Assembly (NCBI RefSeq): GCF_947253055.1
Contig: NZ_CAMXYE010000078.1
Coordinates: forward strand, 1 to 6,406
Reading direction: 5' to 3'
From: an uncultured Arcanobacterium sp.
GTDB taxonomy: Bacteria; Actinomycetota; Actinomycetes; Actinomycetales; Actinomycetaceae
Length of the DNA stretch: 6,406 bases
Part shown: in pieces, positions 1-5,748 of the stretch
How positions within the stretch are numbered: position 1 is the stretch's first letter
Layout of the letters: every line of letters begins with the position of its first letter
Notes under the pieces: generated by a model
What the model saw: the letters and a program-made list of their open reading frames with translations, nothing else
Told to the model about the DNA's origin: nothing
Database searches by the model: none
Program-made: the position numbers and the translations under genes

Positions 1-49
1 GAGATTAGAATAACGGTCTCGTGGGCTCGGAGATGTGTATAAGAGACAG
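1..49 (+). other. Illumina/Nextera adapter (non-genomic contig end)
   Basis: Bases 1-5 (GAGAT) match the end of the P7 adapter, bases 6-15 fit a 10-base i7 index, bases 16-30 are GTCTCGTGGGCTCGG, and bases 31-49 are the Tn5 mosaic end AGATGTGTATAAGAGACAG. This is exactly the order of a Nextera read-2 library end reading into the insert. It is a sequencing artefact left at the contig edge and should be trimmed. Genomic sequence begins at base 50, where an open reading frame runs straight into the junction. Confidence 0.97.
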
Positions 50-320
50 GATTCACACAACAAAAAGGAATCAAACGCTCAGGATATTTGTTACATTCGC
101 GTAAAACGAAATCATTTATGCGCCTAATATGGGCATCAGATAAATCTGGTTCATATGCAAGGGCCACCGCAATCGACAAATCAATGCCGTTTTTATCCAT
201 AGCAGCTACTAAAGCATCGGCATCGCAAGAAAGAGAACGGCTGGAGTCATAGCCGCTAATCTGAGGTGGAATATCCGATTCTTCCCAAATATGGGAATGG
301 ACATCTACGCGTTTGCTCAT
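50..320 (-). CDS. Amidohydrolase-family (TIM-barrel metal-dependent) hydrolase, N-terminal part
   Basis: Ninety codons are present before the adapter cuts the gene; the family is usually about 270-350 residues, so only the first third is seen. The protein starts MSKRVDVHSHIW, giving the H8-x-H10 metal-binding pair after a hydrophobic strand that is typical of the amidohydrolase superfamily (amidohydrolase_2 type). The later pattern MDKNGIDLSIAVAL (41-54) and KYPERLIPF (78-86) also fits that family, where a 'G(V/I)D' strand is followed by 'xPxRxxxF'. The ATG overlaps the TGA of the upstream RuBisCO-like gene (ATGA), with GGAG at 328-331 seven bases before the start, so the two are probably translationally coupled. 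Members hydrolyse amides, lactones or related bonds, or decarboxylate carboxylic acids; the specific reaction cannot be told from this fragment. Probably cytosolic. Confidence 0.85.
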
Positions 321-1567
321 TTAACTACTCCAAATACATCTAAGGCGGTTGCTAATTCGCTATGCTCGCGAGCTGCTTCTTCCAGCGATATGCCCTCCAT
401 ATAGGAGTCGATTGCCTGATACATTGCCCGCACTCCGGCAGCTGGCCCTTGCGGATGCCCTTGAATAGCTCCGCCGGAGGCCAAGACGATGTCGGTGCCT
501 AAATCTTCTAAGTATCTGTGGACTACCCCGGGTTTCACTCCACCACCGACGATGGGGAATGCAGGCTTTAAGCCGTTCGTTGGCGTGAGCATTTTGCGTG
601 CGGTAGCTAGATACGCCGCTTTCCGCATGGGATATCCGCTGTAAGGAGTATTGATAACTGCCATATCAGCACCTACGAGCCGGGGGAAAAATCCGAGCGC
701 TAAAGCGGCAGACATGCCGGAGGAAGCGTTTTCGTAATAGGTATTAGCCGAGGCATAGTGGCCGAGAATCGGCACATCAAACTTTTCTCGCAATTCGACG
801 ACGCTGCCGTAGCCGACCGCCGCATAGCACACCATGAGTGCGCGTGCTCCGGCGTCAATAGCCCGCTGGGCATTTTCGAATAAAGCCGTGCCTTGCGCAG
901 TGATATTAGGTACGTAAATAGTGCGGTGGCCAGTTTCCGCAAAAGCCTGCTCAGCAGCTTTGTTATAAGCGGCTACCCGTTTATCAATCGGAGAAAATTC
1001 GGGATCTCCCATAAGCTCATCGTCTTTGATTAAATCCGGAGCGCCCAGGGCAGTTTCGCGGAAGATTTCACTTCCTTGGGCAGGAGTGAGGCCGGTACAC
1101 GGTTTAATCATATTGAGCAGCAGAGGGCGGGATTCGACCCCGAGCAGCTTTCGCAGCCCCGCTACCCCGTGCTTAGGGCCGGGGAACTTATCTGCTAGCG
1201 ATGCGGGAAGTTGAATATCGGTGAGTTTTGCCGCCATAGAAGTGGAGGCATCATTTCCCAGCAACGAGGTGAAAAGGCGGGGCATATCAGCTCCGATACT
1301 CACAGCCGGCAGAGAAAGAGTCGCAGCGTAGGTCGCGGTATCTTCCGCATCGGTCACCAAATCGCTGGAATCTAAGGCTTTAATATCGACGACTTCACCC
1401 TGGTAGGCATCAATCATCTCTTCTGTTAAGCCCGGTACGGCTACCCAGGTTCCAATAGTTTGCCCTACGGCGAAGGCACGAACTTTTTCTAATGGATCCA
1501 CATTGGCAGGGATAGAAAAGGTATATGTCGCGAGGACCGCGTCATCCTTATTGTATTCCGGGGACAT
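317..1567 (-). CDS. RuBisCO-like protein (form IV RLP)
   Basis: A 416-residue protein with the RuBisCO large-chain fold pattern: an N-terminal domain (about 1-125) and a C-terminal barrel with HGVAGLRKLLGV (133-144), NMIKPCTGL (152-160), DLIKDDE (178-184, containing the Lys that is carbamylated in RuBisCO, K181, and metal ligands D183 and E184), LGHYAS (268-273) and ASGGAIQGHPQG (363-374). By-eye alignment suggests losses relative to true RuBisCO: K177 to Cys157, R295 to Tyr271, no Lys in the loop-6 stretch NTPYSGYPMRK, and S379 to Gly341. Carboxylation of ribulose bisphosphate is therefore unlikely. Known RLPs act on sugar-phosphate-like substrates by enolisation or decarboxylation (MtnW in methionine salvage, OiaX in apiose catabolism, the Rhodospirillum rubrum isomerase); which of these, if any, applies is unknown. 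An ATG at 1618 is in frame, but the ATG at 1567 is chosen because AAGGAG lies just upstream and the protein then begins at the usual RLP N-terminus. First gene of an operon with the amidohydrolase. Confidence 0.92.
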   Translation of the reverse strand: MSPEYNKDDAVLATYTFSIPANVDPLEKVRAFAVGQTIGTWVAVPGLTEEMIDAYQGEVVDIKALDSSDLVTDAEDTATYAATLSLPAVSIGADMPRLFTSLLGNDASTSMAAKLTDIQLPASLADKFPGPKHGVAGLRKLLGVESRPLLLNMIKPCTGLTPAQGSEIFRETALGAPDLIKDDELMGDPEFSPIDKRVAAYNKAAEQAFAETGHRTIYVPNITAQGTALFENAQRAIDAGARALMVCYAAVGYGSVVELREKFDVPILGHYASANTYYENASSGMSAALALGFFPRLVGADMAVINTPYSGYPMRKAAYLATARKMLTPTNGLKPAFPIVGGGVKPGVVHRYLEDLGTDIVLASGGAIQGHPQGPAAGVRAMYQAIDSYMEGISLEEAAREHSELATALDVFGVVK

Positions 1568-1571
1568 ATTG

Positions 1572-1577
1572 CTCCTT
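1572..1577 (-). promoter_or_regulatory. Ribosome binding site deciding the RLP start
   Basis: On the minus strand this reads AAGGAG, four bases before the ATG at 1567. The two upstream in-frame ATGs (1618 and 1585) have no comparable Shine-Dalgarno sequence, and the extra 17 residues they would add lie outside the normal RLP N-terminus. This supports the 416-residue form. Confidence 0.75.
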
Positions 1578-1602
1578 CTCGTCATTGGGAATGTTACATA
1601 CG

Positions 1603-1630
1603 ATAATACATTAATCACCGTTCATGTGAT
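1603..1630 (-). promoter_or_regulatory. Candidate sigma-70-type promoter for the RLP-amidohydrolase operon
   Basis: On the minus strand a -10-like TATTAT (1608-1603; 5 of 6 to consensus) lies 16 bases after a -35-like ATCACA (1630-1625; 4 of 6). This would give a leader of about 30 bases containing the AAGGAG ribosome binding site. The -35 element falls inside the inverted repeat at 1621-1643, which would suit repression. The call rests on motif matching by eye in an AT-rich stretch, so it is only suggestive. No convincing promoter for the divergent MBL gene was found in the same region. Confidence 0.35.
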
Positions 1631-1643
1631 AATGATACATGAA
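1621..1643. promoter_or_regulatory. Inverted repeat, candidate operator in the divergent intergenic region
   Basis: TTCATGT at 1621-1627 and ACATGAA at 1637-1643 form a perfect 7-base inverted repeat with a 9-base spacer (centre-to-centre 16 bases). This layout is typical of a site for a dimeric regulator. It lies between the divergently transcribed RLP and MBL genes and overlaps the candidate -35 of the RLP operon. A further GTTCAT half-site lies at 1666-1671. No regulator gene other than the HigA-like protein is visible in the window, so the binding protein is unknown. Confidence 0.4.
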
Positions 1644-1704
1644 AAATGTTATGTCTTGGTAATAAGTTCATTTTAAGTAGTTTTGTGTTAGATCCATTAT
1701 AAGC

Positions 1705-1710
1705 GGAGGA
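1705..1710 (+). promoter_or_regulatory. Ribosome binding site of the MBL hydrolase gene
   Basis: GGAGGA lies 8 bases before the ATG at 1719 and 20 bases before the second in-frame ATG at 1731. Normal spacing favours the first ATG. The site's last bases run into the 12-base tandem duplication that created the two ATGs. Confidence 0.75.
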
Positions 1711-1732
1711 TAAGACTTATGATAAGACTTAT
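1709..1732 (+). repeat. Perfect 12-base tandem duplication across the MBL start codon
   Basis: GATAAGACTTAT occurs at 1709-1720 and again at 1721-1732, each followed by G, so each copy ends in an ATG. The two ATGs are in frame and four codons apart (MIRL-MRKIDT). Removing one copy would put GGAGG at the same spacing before MRKIDT, so that is probably the ancestral start. The duplication keeps the reading frame and adds four residues. Confidence 0.9.
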
Positions 1733-2792
1733 GCGAAAGATTGATACTCGTATTATTTTGCTTGGTACGGCTGGCGGCGCAGTCACTTGGGGGGCTCCGG
1801 ATGCGGAATCGCCCTGCCGTTATGGGACTTCCACGGCGCTAGTAGTCGATGGGAAAATTTACGTGATCGATTTTGGCATGGGAGTGGCGCGGCAGCTAAC
1901 GAAGGCAAATCCACTAGAGCGCCCGGAAGCGAAAATTTTTACCGATCTGCAAGCTTTGTTTATTACCCATATGCATTCAGATCACACTTTGGATTTATCG
2001 AATCTGCTGCTATGTGGATATAACCAAGGGTGGCCAGAGCATAGAGTCGAAGTATACGGCCCGTGGGAAAGGACTCTTAGCCCGTATTTTTATGCAAATT
2101 TGCCGGAACCGGATATACAAACGCCCGGTGCAGAAAAATTTGTGGAAAATCTGTTGGCCGCATTCGAAGCTGAAACTTTAGATAGGGTCTACGGCGCAAA
2201 TAAACGCGCTCCGCAAGACATGATTGTGGGAGTTGATGTGCGGCGTCCGGAGGTAATCGGGCGCGATGCTTATGGGGAGTTTTGTCAATCTGGGGGAGCT
2301 GATTCGCAGAGTGAGCGCGCTCAGCAACCGGTGGAGCCGTTCTTCGTATATGAAGATGATCGAGTGCATGTGAGCGCCACCTTGGCGGAACATGGAACTA
2401 TGTATCCGGCTTTTGCCTACCGCTTTGATACCGACGCTGGTTCGGTAGTCTTTTCCGGCGATACCGGGCCTTCTGAGAATATAATTCGCCTCGCCACCGG
2501 CGCAGATGTATTGGTACACGAAGTAGTAGATTCCAATTTTGCTCGTTGGCAATTCGGAAATCCTCCCTATACCCCCAAGCAGCAGCGAGCACTGGATGTG
2601 GTATTCCAGAAACACTGCTCGGTAGAAACTGTGGGCTCGATTGCCCAGCGCTGTGCAGTGCGCACATTGGTGCTCAACCACTTTGTTCCGGGTCATCTAC
2701 CTCAAGGATATTGGGCAGCGAAAGTGACGGGTTTCGATGGGCGCGTCATCGAAGGCCGCGATTTAGATACCGTATACCTTGCGCAAGCGTAG
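1719..2792 (+). CDS. Metallo-beta-lactamase-fold hydrolase
   Basis: A complete 357-residue protein with all expected metal ligands of the metallo-beta-lactamase fold: HMHSDH at 84-89, His225 in LAEHG, Asp248 in FSGDTG, and His321 in VLNHFVPG. The N-terminal strand LLGTAGG (14-20) and the stretch STALVVDGKIYVIDFG (38-53) resemble the RNase Z/arylsulfatase-like branch rather than true beta-lactamases. A long insert (about 100-215) between the first motif and His225 is larger than in minimal MBL domains and may shape the substrate pocket. No signal peptide is clear, so it is probably a cytosolic zinc or manganese hydrolase of an ester, lactone or phosphodiester; the substrate is unknown. The gene is divergent from the RLP operon and may share its control region. 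GGAGGA supports the ATG at 1719. The last residues (YLAQA) are followed at once by a HigA gene remnant. Confidence 0.92.
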   Translation: MIRLMRKIDTRIILLGTAGGAVTWGAPDAESPCRYGTSTALVVDGKIYVIDFGMGVARQLTKANPLERPEAKIFTDLQALFITHMHSDHTLDLSNLLLCGYNQGWPEHRVEVYGPWERTLSPYFYANLPEPDIQTPGAEKFVENLLAAFEAETLDRVYGANKRAPQDMIVGVDVRRPEVIGRDAYGEFCQSGGADSQSERAQQPVEPFFVYEDDRVHVSATLAEHGTMYPAFAYRFDTDAGSVVFSGDTGPSENIIRLATGADVLVHEVVDSNFARWQFGNPPYTPKQQRALDVVFQKHCSVETVGSIAQRCAVRTLVLNHFVPGHLPQGYWAAKVTGFDGRVIEGRDLDTVYLAQA

Positions 2793-2801
2793 CCACATAT
2801 A

Positions 2802-2870
2802 GCGCGTATGGCGCGTATGGCCGAGCTTCCCCAGGTAGAGTTACTTATTGATTACCTTGATTATCACTGA
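2802..2870 (+). pseudogene. 3' remnant of a second HigA-like antitoxin gene
   Basis: This stretch reads ARMARMAELPQVELLIDYLDYH and then a stop. It matches the C-terminal tail of the intact antitoxin gene just downstream (QARMAELPRVEPLIAL). At DNA level 2811-2852 aligns with 3123-3164 at 36 of 42 bases. A 9-base tandem duplication, GCGCGTATG (2802-2810 and 2811-2819), sits at its broken left edge. There is no HTH domain and no start region: the remnant begins 9 bases after the MBL stop. Its different and longer tail suggests an old paralogue largely deleted rather than a fresh copy of the neighbour. Its stop codon abuts the GGAGG of the intact gene. Confidence 0.7.
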
Positions 2871-2885
2871 GGAGGGTGAGAGAAA

Positions 2886-3170
2886 ATGAGTATGAAAAAT
2901 CCGGTATATCCTGGGGCGGTAATTCGGGAAGATTTCTTAAATGAACTTGGTATTTCGGTGAGTGCCGCTAGCCAAAAATTGGGAATATCTCGGGTTGCAT
3001 TGTCGCGTGTTTTAAACGGTAGAGCAGTTTTAACGCCTAATTTGGCTTTGCGTCTTGAACTTGCAGGAATTGGTGATGCTCGTATGTGGTTAGATATGCA
3101 GACCGCTTATGAGTTAAGCCAAGCTCGTATGGCCGAGCTTCCCCGGGTAGAGCCACTTATCGCTCTGTAG
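2886..3170 (+). CDS. higA: HigA/VapI-family XRE-type antitoxin (orphan)
   Basis: A 94-residue protein with the full HigA pattern: NPVYPGAVIREDFL (5-18), a helix-turn-helix at about 24-45 (SVSAASQKLGISRVALSRVL), NGRAVLTPNLALRLELA (44-60), and the C-terminal MWLDMQTAYELSQA (67-80) that corresponds to the usual 'WLxLQxxYDLxxA'. HigA proteins bind DNA and neutralise the ribosome-dependent mRNase HigB, normally encoded just upstream. Here no HigB gene is present: the MBL gene and a HigA tail remnant lie upstream, and a short gap and the ARH operon lie downstream. It may be a surviving solitary antitoxin, or may have been taken over as a local regulator. Start chosen at 2886, with GGAGG at 2871-2875; MKNPVYPG at 2892 is an alternative start. 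The gene looks richer in A+T than the right-hand operon. Confidence 0.9.
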   Translation: MSMKNPVYPGAVIREDFLNELGISVSAASQKLGISRVALSRVLNGRAVLTPNLALRLELAGIGDARMWLDMQTAYELSQARMAELPRVEPLIAL

Positions 3171-3182
3171 CGCTTTTGTGAG

Positions 3183-3311
3183 ATGAGTACCTTAAAGAGG
3201 CTACTGACTTCGCAAAACTTTTTAGCGGAGCAAGTGACTAGTCTGCTCGACCCAGATCATTTCCGATTTCGCAATGTATTTAATAGCCAGAAAGAAAGGG
3301 AAGAGGGATGA
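3183..3311 (+). CDS. Possible 42-residue small ORF, unknown
   Basis: An ATG at 3183 opens 42 codons beginning MSTLKRLLTSQNFLAEQV and ending in KEREEG. The TGA at 3309-3311 overlaps the ARH start as ATGA. It covers nearly the whole gap between higA and the ARH gene and is in the same frame as higA. I recognise no family. It has only a weak GTGAG ribosome-binding candidate, and its last codons are simply the purine-rich ribosome-binding region of the ARH gene, so it may be a chance ORF. If real it would be a leader or coupling peptide. Confidence 0.22.
   Translation: MSTLKRLLTSQNFLAEQVTSLLDPDHFRFRNVFNSQKEREEG
3228..3248. promoter_or_regulatory. Interrupted palindrome upstream of the ARH operon
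   Basis: A perfect 8-base palindrome, GACTAGTC (3236-3243), is flanked by GAGCA (3228-3232) and TGCTC (3244-3248). It forms a dyad broken only by AGT on one side. It lies 60-80 bases before the ARH start and upstream of a weak -10-like TTTAAT (3279-3284). The arms meet without a loop, so it suits a protein-binding site better than an RNA hairpin. It could be an operator for the ARH-NCS1-kinase operon, but the length is short enough for chance. Confidence 0.25.
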
Positions 3312-4330
3312 AAGATATCACCACCGAAAAAGAAAAACTGGCTCGCGCCCAGCTCTGCCTGCAAACTACTGCCTATGCCGATGCGCTGGGTATGCCAACT
3401 CAAGACCTCACTCGGCAAAGCATCGAAGCTGAATATGGCTTTGTGGATACTTTGGTGGCTGCCGGGCCAGCGCAGGAAATAGCGCACGGTGCCCCCGCGG
3501 GCATGGTTACCGATGATACTGAACAGACCTTTATGCTGGCGAAAATTTTGATAGAACGCGGCGAAGTGCCACCGCTAGAATTTGCCCACGGGCTGCTGGA
3601 GTGGGAAAAAGATATGATTGCGCGCGGCTCTCTCGATTTGCTCGGCCCCTCTACTAAGCGAGCTATCTCCGCTTTAGAAGACGGCGTGCCCCCTAGCGAA
3701 ACGGGAAAATACGGCACCACGAATGGTGCGGCGATGCGCATTTCTCCGGTGGGGATAGCCTTCGATCTTTCCGATCGGCAGCGGTTTATGGCAGCGGTGG
3801 TGCAGGCTTCGCAAGTCACCCACAATACTAATGTGGCATTGCAAGGGGCGATGCTGGTGGCGGGAGCAGTGAGCGCGGGAATTGCGGGTGCCTCTCGGCC
3901 GGAAGCCTTGGAGATAGGGCTCGACTTAGCGCGCGAAGCTGCCACCTGTGGCAATCAGGTGTGCGCTCCCGATATTTATTTGCGTTCTCTGTGGGCTATC
4001 CAACTTCTCAAAAAATGCACTTCCCGCGAGGAAATTTTAGATACGCTGTTCTACCAAATCTGTACTTCCTGTGCTTCGCATGAGTCAATTCCAGCTGTAG
4101 CGGCCTTGTGCGCTCTAGACGTCAGCGCCAATGAAGTACTTTTGTTGGCGGCAAATGCCGGCGGAGATACGGATACGGTGGGGGCAATGGCCGGAGCAAT
4201 TCTCGGCGCTTGCGGCGACTCTGCCAGGATTCCACCGGAATCATTAGAACTAGTCACGACTTTAAATTCATTACCGATAGCACAAACTGCAGCAAGTCTA
4301 GTATCGCTGCGAATTTCTAAGGAGAAATAA
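3308..4330 (+). CDS. ADP-ribosylglycohydrolase (ARH/DraG)-family protein
   Basis: A complete 340-residue all-helical ARH-fold protein. Recognisable family motifs run in order: TTAYADALGMP (20-30), MVTDDTEQT (66-74) with metal ligands T68, D69 and D70, TTNGAAMRISPVG (137-149), THNTNVALQGA (171-181), and AGGDTDTVGAMAGAILGA (284-301) with D287, D289 and T290. All five usual two-metal ligands are kept, so an active magnesium- or manganese-dependent N- or O-glycosidase is expected. Characterised members remove ADP-ribose from proteins or O-acetyl-ADP-ribose. Members next to a transporter and a PfkB kinase, such as E. coli YegU, are uncharacterised and may hydrolyse small N-glycosides instead. First gene of a tight operon: its TAA shares one base with the transporter ATG. 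AAAGGG at 3295-3300 is the likely ribosome binding site. Confidence 0.93.
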   Translation: MKDITTEKEKLARAQLCLQTTAYADALGMPTQDLTRQSIEAEYGFVDTLVAAGPAQEIAHGAPAGMVTDDTEQTFMLAKILIERGEVPPLEFAHGLLEWEKDMIARGSLDLLGPSTKRAISALEDGVPPSETGKYGTTNGAAMRISPVGIAFDLSDRQRFMAAVVQASQVTHNTNVALQGAMLVAGAVSAGIAGASRPEALEIGLDLAREAATCGNQVCAPDIYLRSLWAIQLLKKCTSREEILDTLFYQICTSCASHESIPAVAALCALDVSANEVLLLAANAGGDTDTVGAMAGAILGACGDSARIPPESLELVTTLNSLPIAQTAASLVSLRISKEK

Positions 4331-5748
4331 TGTCTAATACGGAAACGCCCGCCGAAGGTTGGCGCTCACTACTCGAAGTTGAAGATCGGGGAATTGAACC
4401 AATTCCCGCTTCGGAACAGACCAGCGGCCCCGCCGAACTATTTTGGATTTGGTTTGCGGGAAATATCTCCATCCTCGGTATCCCATTGGGAATCTGGGTA
4501 GTAGCTGGAGAGCTGAATTTCTGGCAGGCGCTAATCGCCGGAGCGGTGGGAGCGGTAGCCTCTTTCGCTATCGTAGGTGTCGTATCGATCACCGGCCAGC
4601 GGGGCGGTGCGCCCACTTTGACGCTTTCACGTGCCACTTTCGGCACTCGCGGTAACTATTTTCCCACCTTGGTAGCTATTCTTTCCCGCTGGGGTTGGGA
4701 GACGGTAAATACTGTGACGGCGGCCTTTGCGGCAATTTCTATCGGCACCGTCATTGTCGGTTCGGAGCTCACTCCGCGTAGCCATCCGTGGATTGCAATC
4801 GTGGCAGTACTCCTATTCCTCGCGCTCACCTTGGCGGTATCCGGAGTGGGGCATCAGATGCTCGCTGTATTCCAAAAGTGGGCCACCTACATTTTCGGTG
4901 TGCTCACCCTAGTGGTAGTTGGCTTCATAGTGGCGAAAGTGGATTGGAGTATGGTGCTGAGCGCGGAAGCTGGCTCGTGGGGCACGGTACTAATGGGTAT
5001 CGGCGTGGTCGCTTCTGGTACCGGTATTGCTTGGGCTAATTCGGGTGCTGATATCGGGCGTTACCAATCCAAGAAAGTATCTCCGGCGACTCTGATCCTC
5101 ACCTGTGCAGCCGGCGCTGGTATTCCGCTAATTATTATGATTGGCACTGGCTCGCTGATTGCTATCACCAATCCAGAGTTTGACGCCGGCAACCCGCTGG
5201 CTTCGATTCCAGCTCTACTGCCAGCCTGGATGTCAATCCCCTTCTTGATTTCTGCCTTTGCTGGGCTGCTGCTTTCCAACAATATCTCGGTGTACTCTTC
5301 CGGTTTAACCCTATTGACCATGGGCATGAAAGTGCGCCGCATCGTAGCCGTAGCTGCTGATTTAATGGTCAGCCTAGTTGGTTCGATGGTGTTCCTCTTC
5401 CTCTTTGAAAGTTTCTACGATGCTTTCATCGGCTTCATTACCTTGTTGGCAATTCCGCTCACTGCCTGGTTGGGAGTGTTCTTGGTAGACATGATTAAGC
5501 GCACCACCTATAGTTCTGACGACTTATTGGATATGACTCCGCGTTCTGCTTACTGGTATCAAGGCGGCTTTGAAGTGCGCGTGCTGGCGTCGTGGCTAGT
5601 AGCTTTGGGTGCCGGTTTCCTATTCAAATTCGCGCTTCCCGATTCTTTCATTGCCCAGCAGGGGCTGGAGTGGCTGGTAGCCTTGCTGGTTTCCGGCTTG
5701 CTCTATCTGGCATTGGGCGGAGCTAAAGGCGCAGGTGTAAAAAAATGA
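4330..5748 (+). CDS. NCS1-family nucleobase/nucleoside-type permease
   Basis: A complete 472-residue integral membrane protein with about 12 hydrophobic segments from residue 37 onward. NCS1 landmarks are RGIEPIP (20-26) before TM1, LFWIWFAGNIS in TM1, SRATFGTRGN (100-109), GWETVN (122-127) and WANSGADIGRY (235-245), the last matching the family's usual 'aaDYSRY' segment. NCS1 carriers import cytosine, uracil, purines, hydantoin, allantoin, thiamine, pyridoxine or nucleosides with sodium ions or protons; specificity cannot be assigned here. AAGGAG at 4319-4324 precedes the ATG, which shares one base with the ARH stop (TAATG), and the TGA overlaps the next ATG (ATGA). This coupling makes it likely that the transporter brings in the substrate of the hydrolase and kinase. 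It occupies the slot held by the MFS carrier YegT in E. coli. Confidence 0.93.
   Translation: MSNTETPAEGWRSLLEVEDRGIEPIPASEQTSGPAELFWIWFAGNISILGIPLGIWVVAGELNFWQALIAGAVGAVASFAIVGVVSITGQRGGAPTLTLSRATFGTRGNYFPTLVAILSRWGWETVNTVTAAFAAISIGTVIVGSELTPRSHPWIAIVAVLLFLALTLAVSGVGHQMLAVFQKWATYIFGVLTLVVVGFIVAKVDWSMVLSAEAGSWGTVLMGIGVVASGTGIAWANSGADIGRYQSKKVSPATLILTCAAGAGIPLIIMIGTGSLIAITNPEFDAGNPLASIPALLPAWMSIPFLISAFAGLLLSNNISVYSSGLTLLTMGMKVRRIVAVAADLMVSLVGSMVFLFLFESFYDAFIGFITLLAIPLTAWLGVFLVDMIKRTTYSSDDLLDMTPRSAYWYQGGFEVRVLASWLVALGAGFLFKFALPDSFIAQQGLEWLVALLVSGLLYLALGGAKGAGVKK

Noticed and set aside
31..49. Natural Tn5 or IS50 end
   Set aside because: The mosaic end is fused to Nextera adapter and index-like sequence, so it is a library artefact, and no transposase is present.
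317..1567. True carboxylating RuBisCO large subunit
   Set aside because: Several catalytic residues are replaced, including the K177 position and the loop-6 lysine, and no small subunit or phosphoribulokinase is visible.
1568..1618. Longer RLP with start at 1618 (433 residues)
   Set aside because: No Shine-Dalgarno precedes that ATG, while AAGGAG precedes the ATG at 1567 and the family N-terminus fits the shorter form.
1698..1703. TATAAG as a -10 box for the MBL gene
   Set aside because: It lies directly before the ribosome binding site, so transcription would start at or after that site, and no -35 is seen at the right distance.
2178..2696. 172-codon minus-strand frame inside the MBL gene
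   Set aside because: It is antisense to a gene with all MBL metal motifs, has no recognisable domain and no fitting start signal, so it is a coding shadow.
2546..2851. 101-codon plus-strand frame over the MBL end and the HigA remnant
   Set aside because: It is in the wrong frame for both the MBL protein and the HigA tail and matches no known family.
3149..3176. Hairpin AGAGC/GCTCT followed by CGCTTTT as a terminator after higA
   Set aside because: The stem is only 5 base pairs with an 8-base loop, lies inside the coding end and is followed by just four T residues after a gap.
3400..3954. 184-codon minus-strand frame inside the ARH gene
   Set aside because: It is antisense to conserved ARH motifs and has the low-complexity Ala/Ser/Pro composition typical of a shadow frame.
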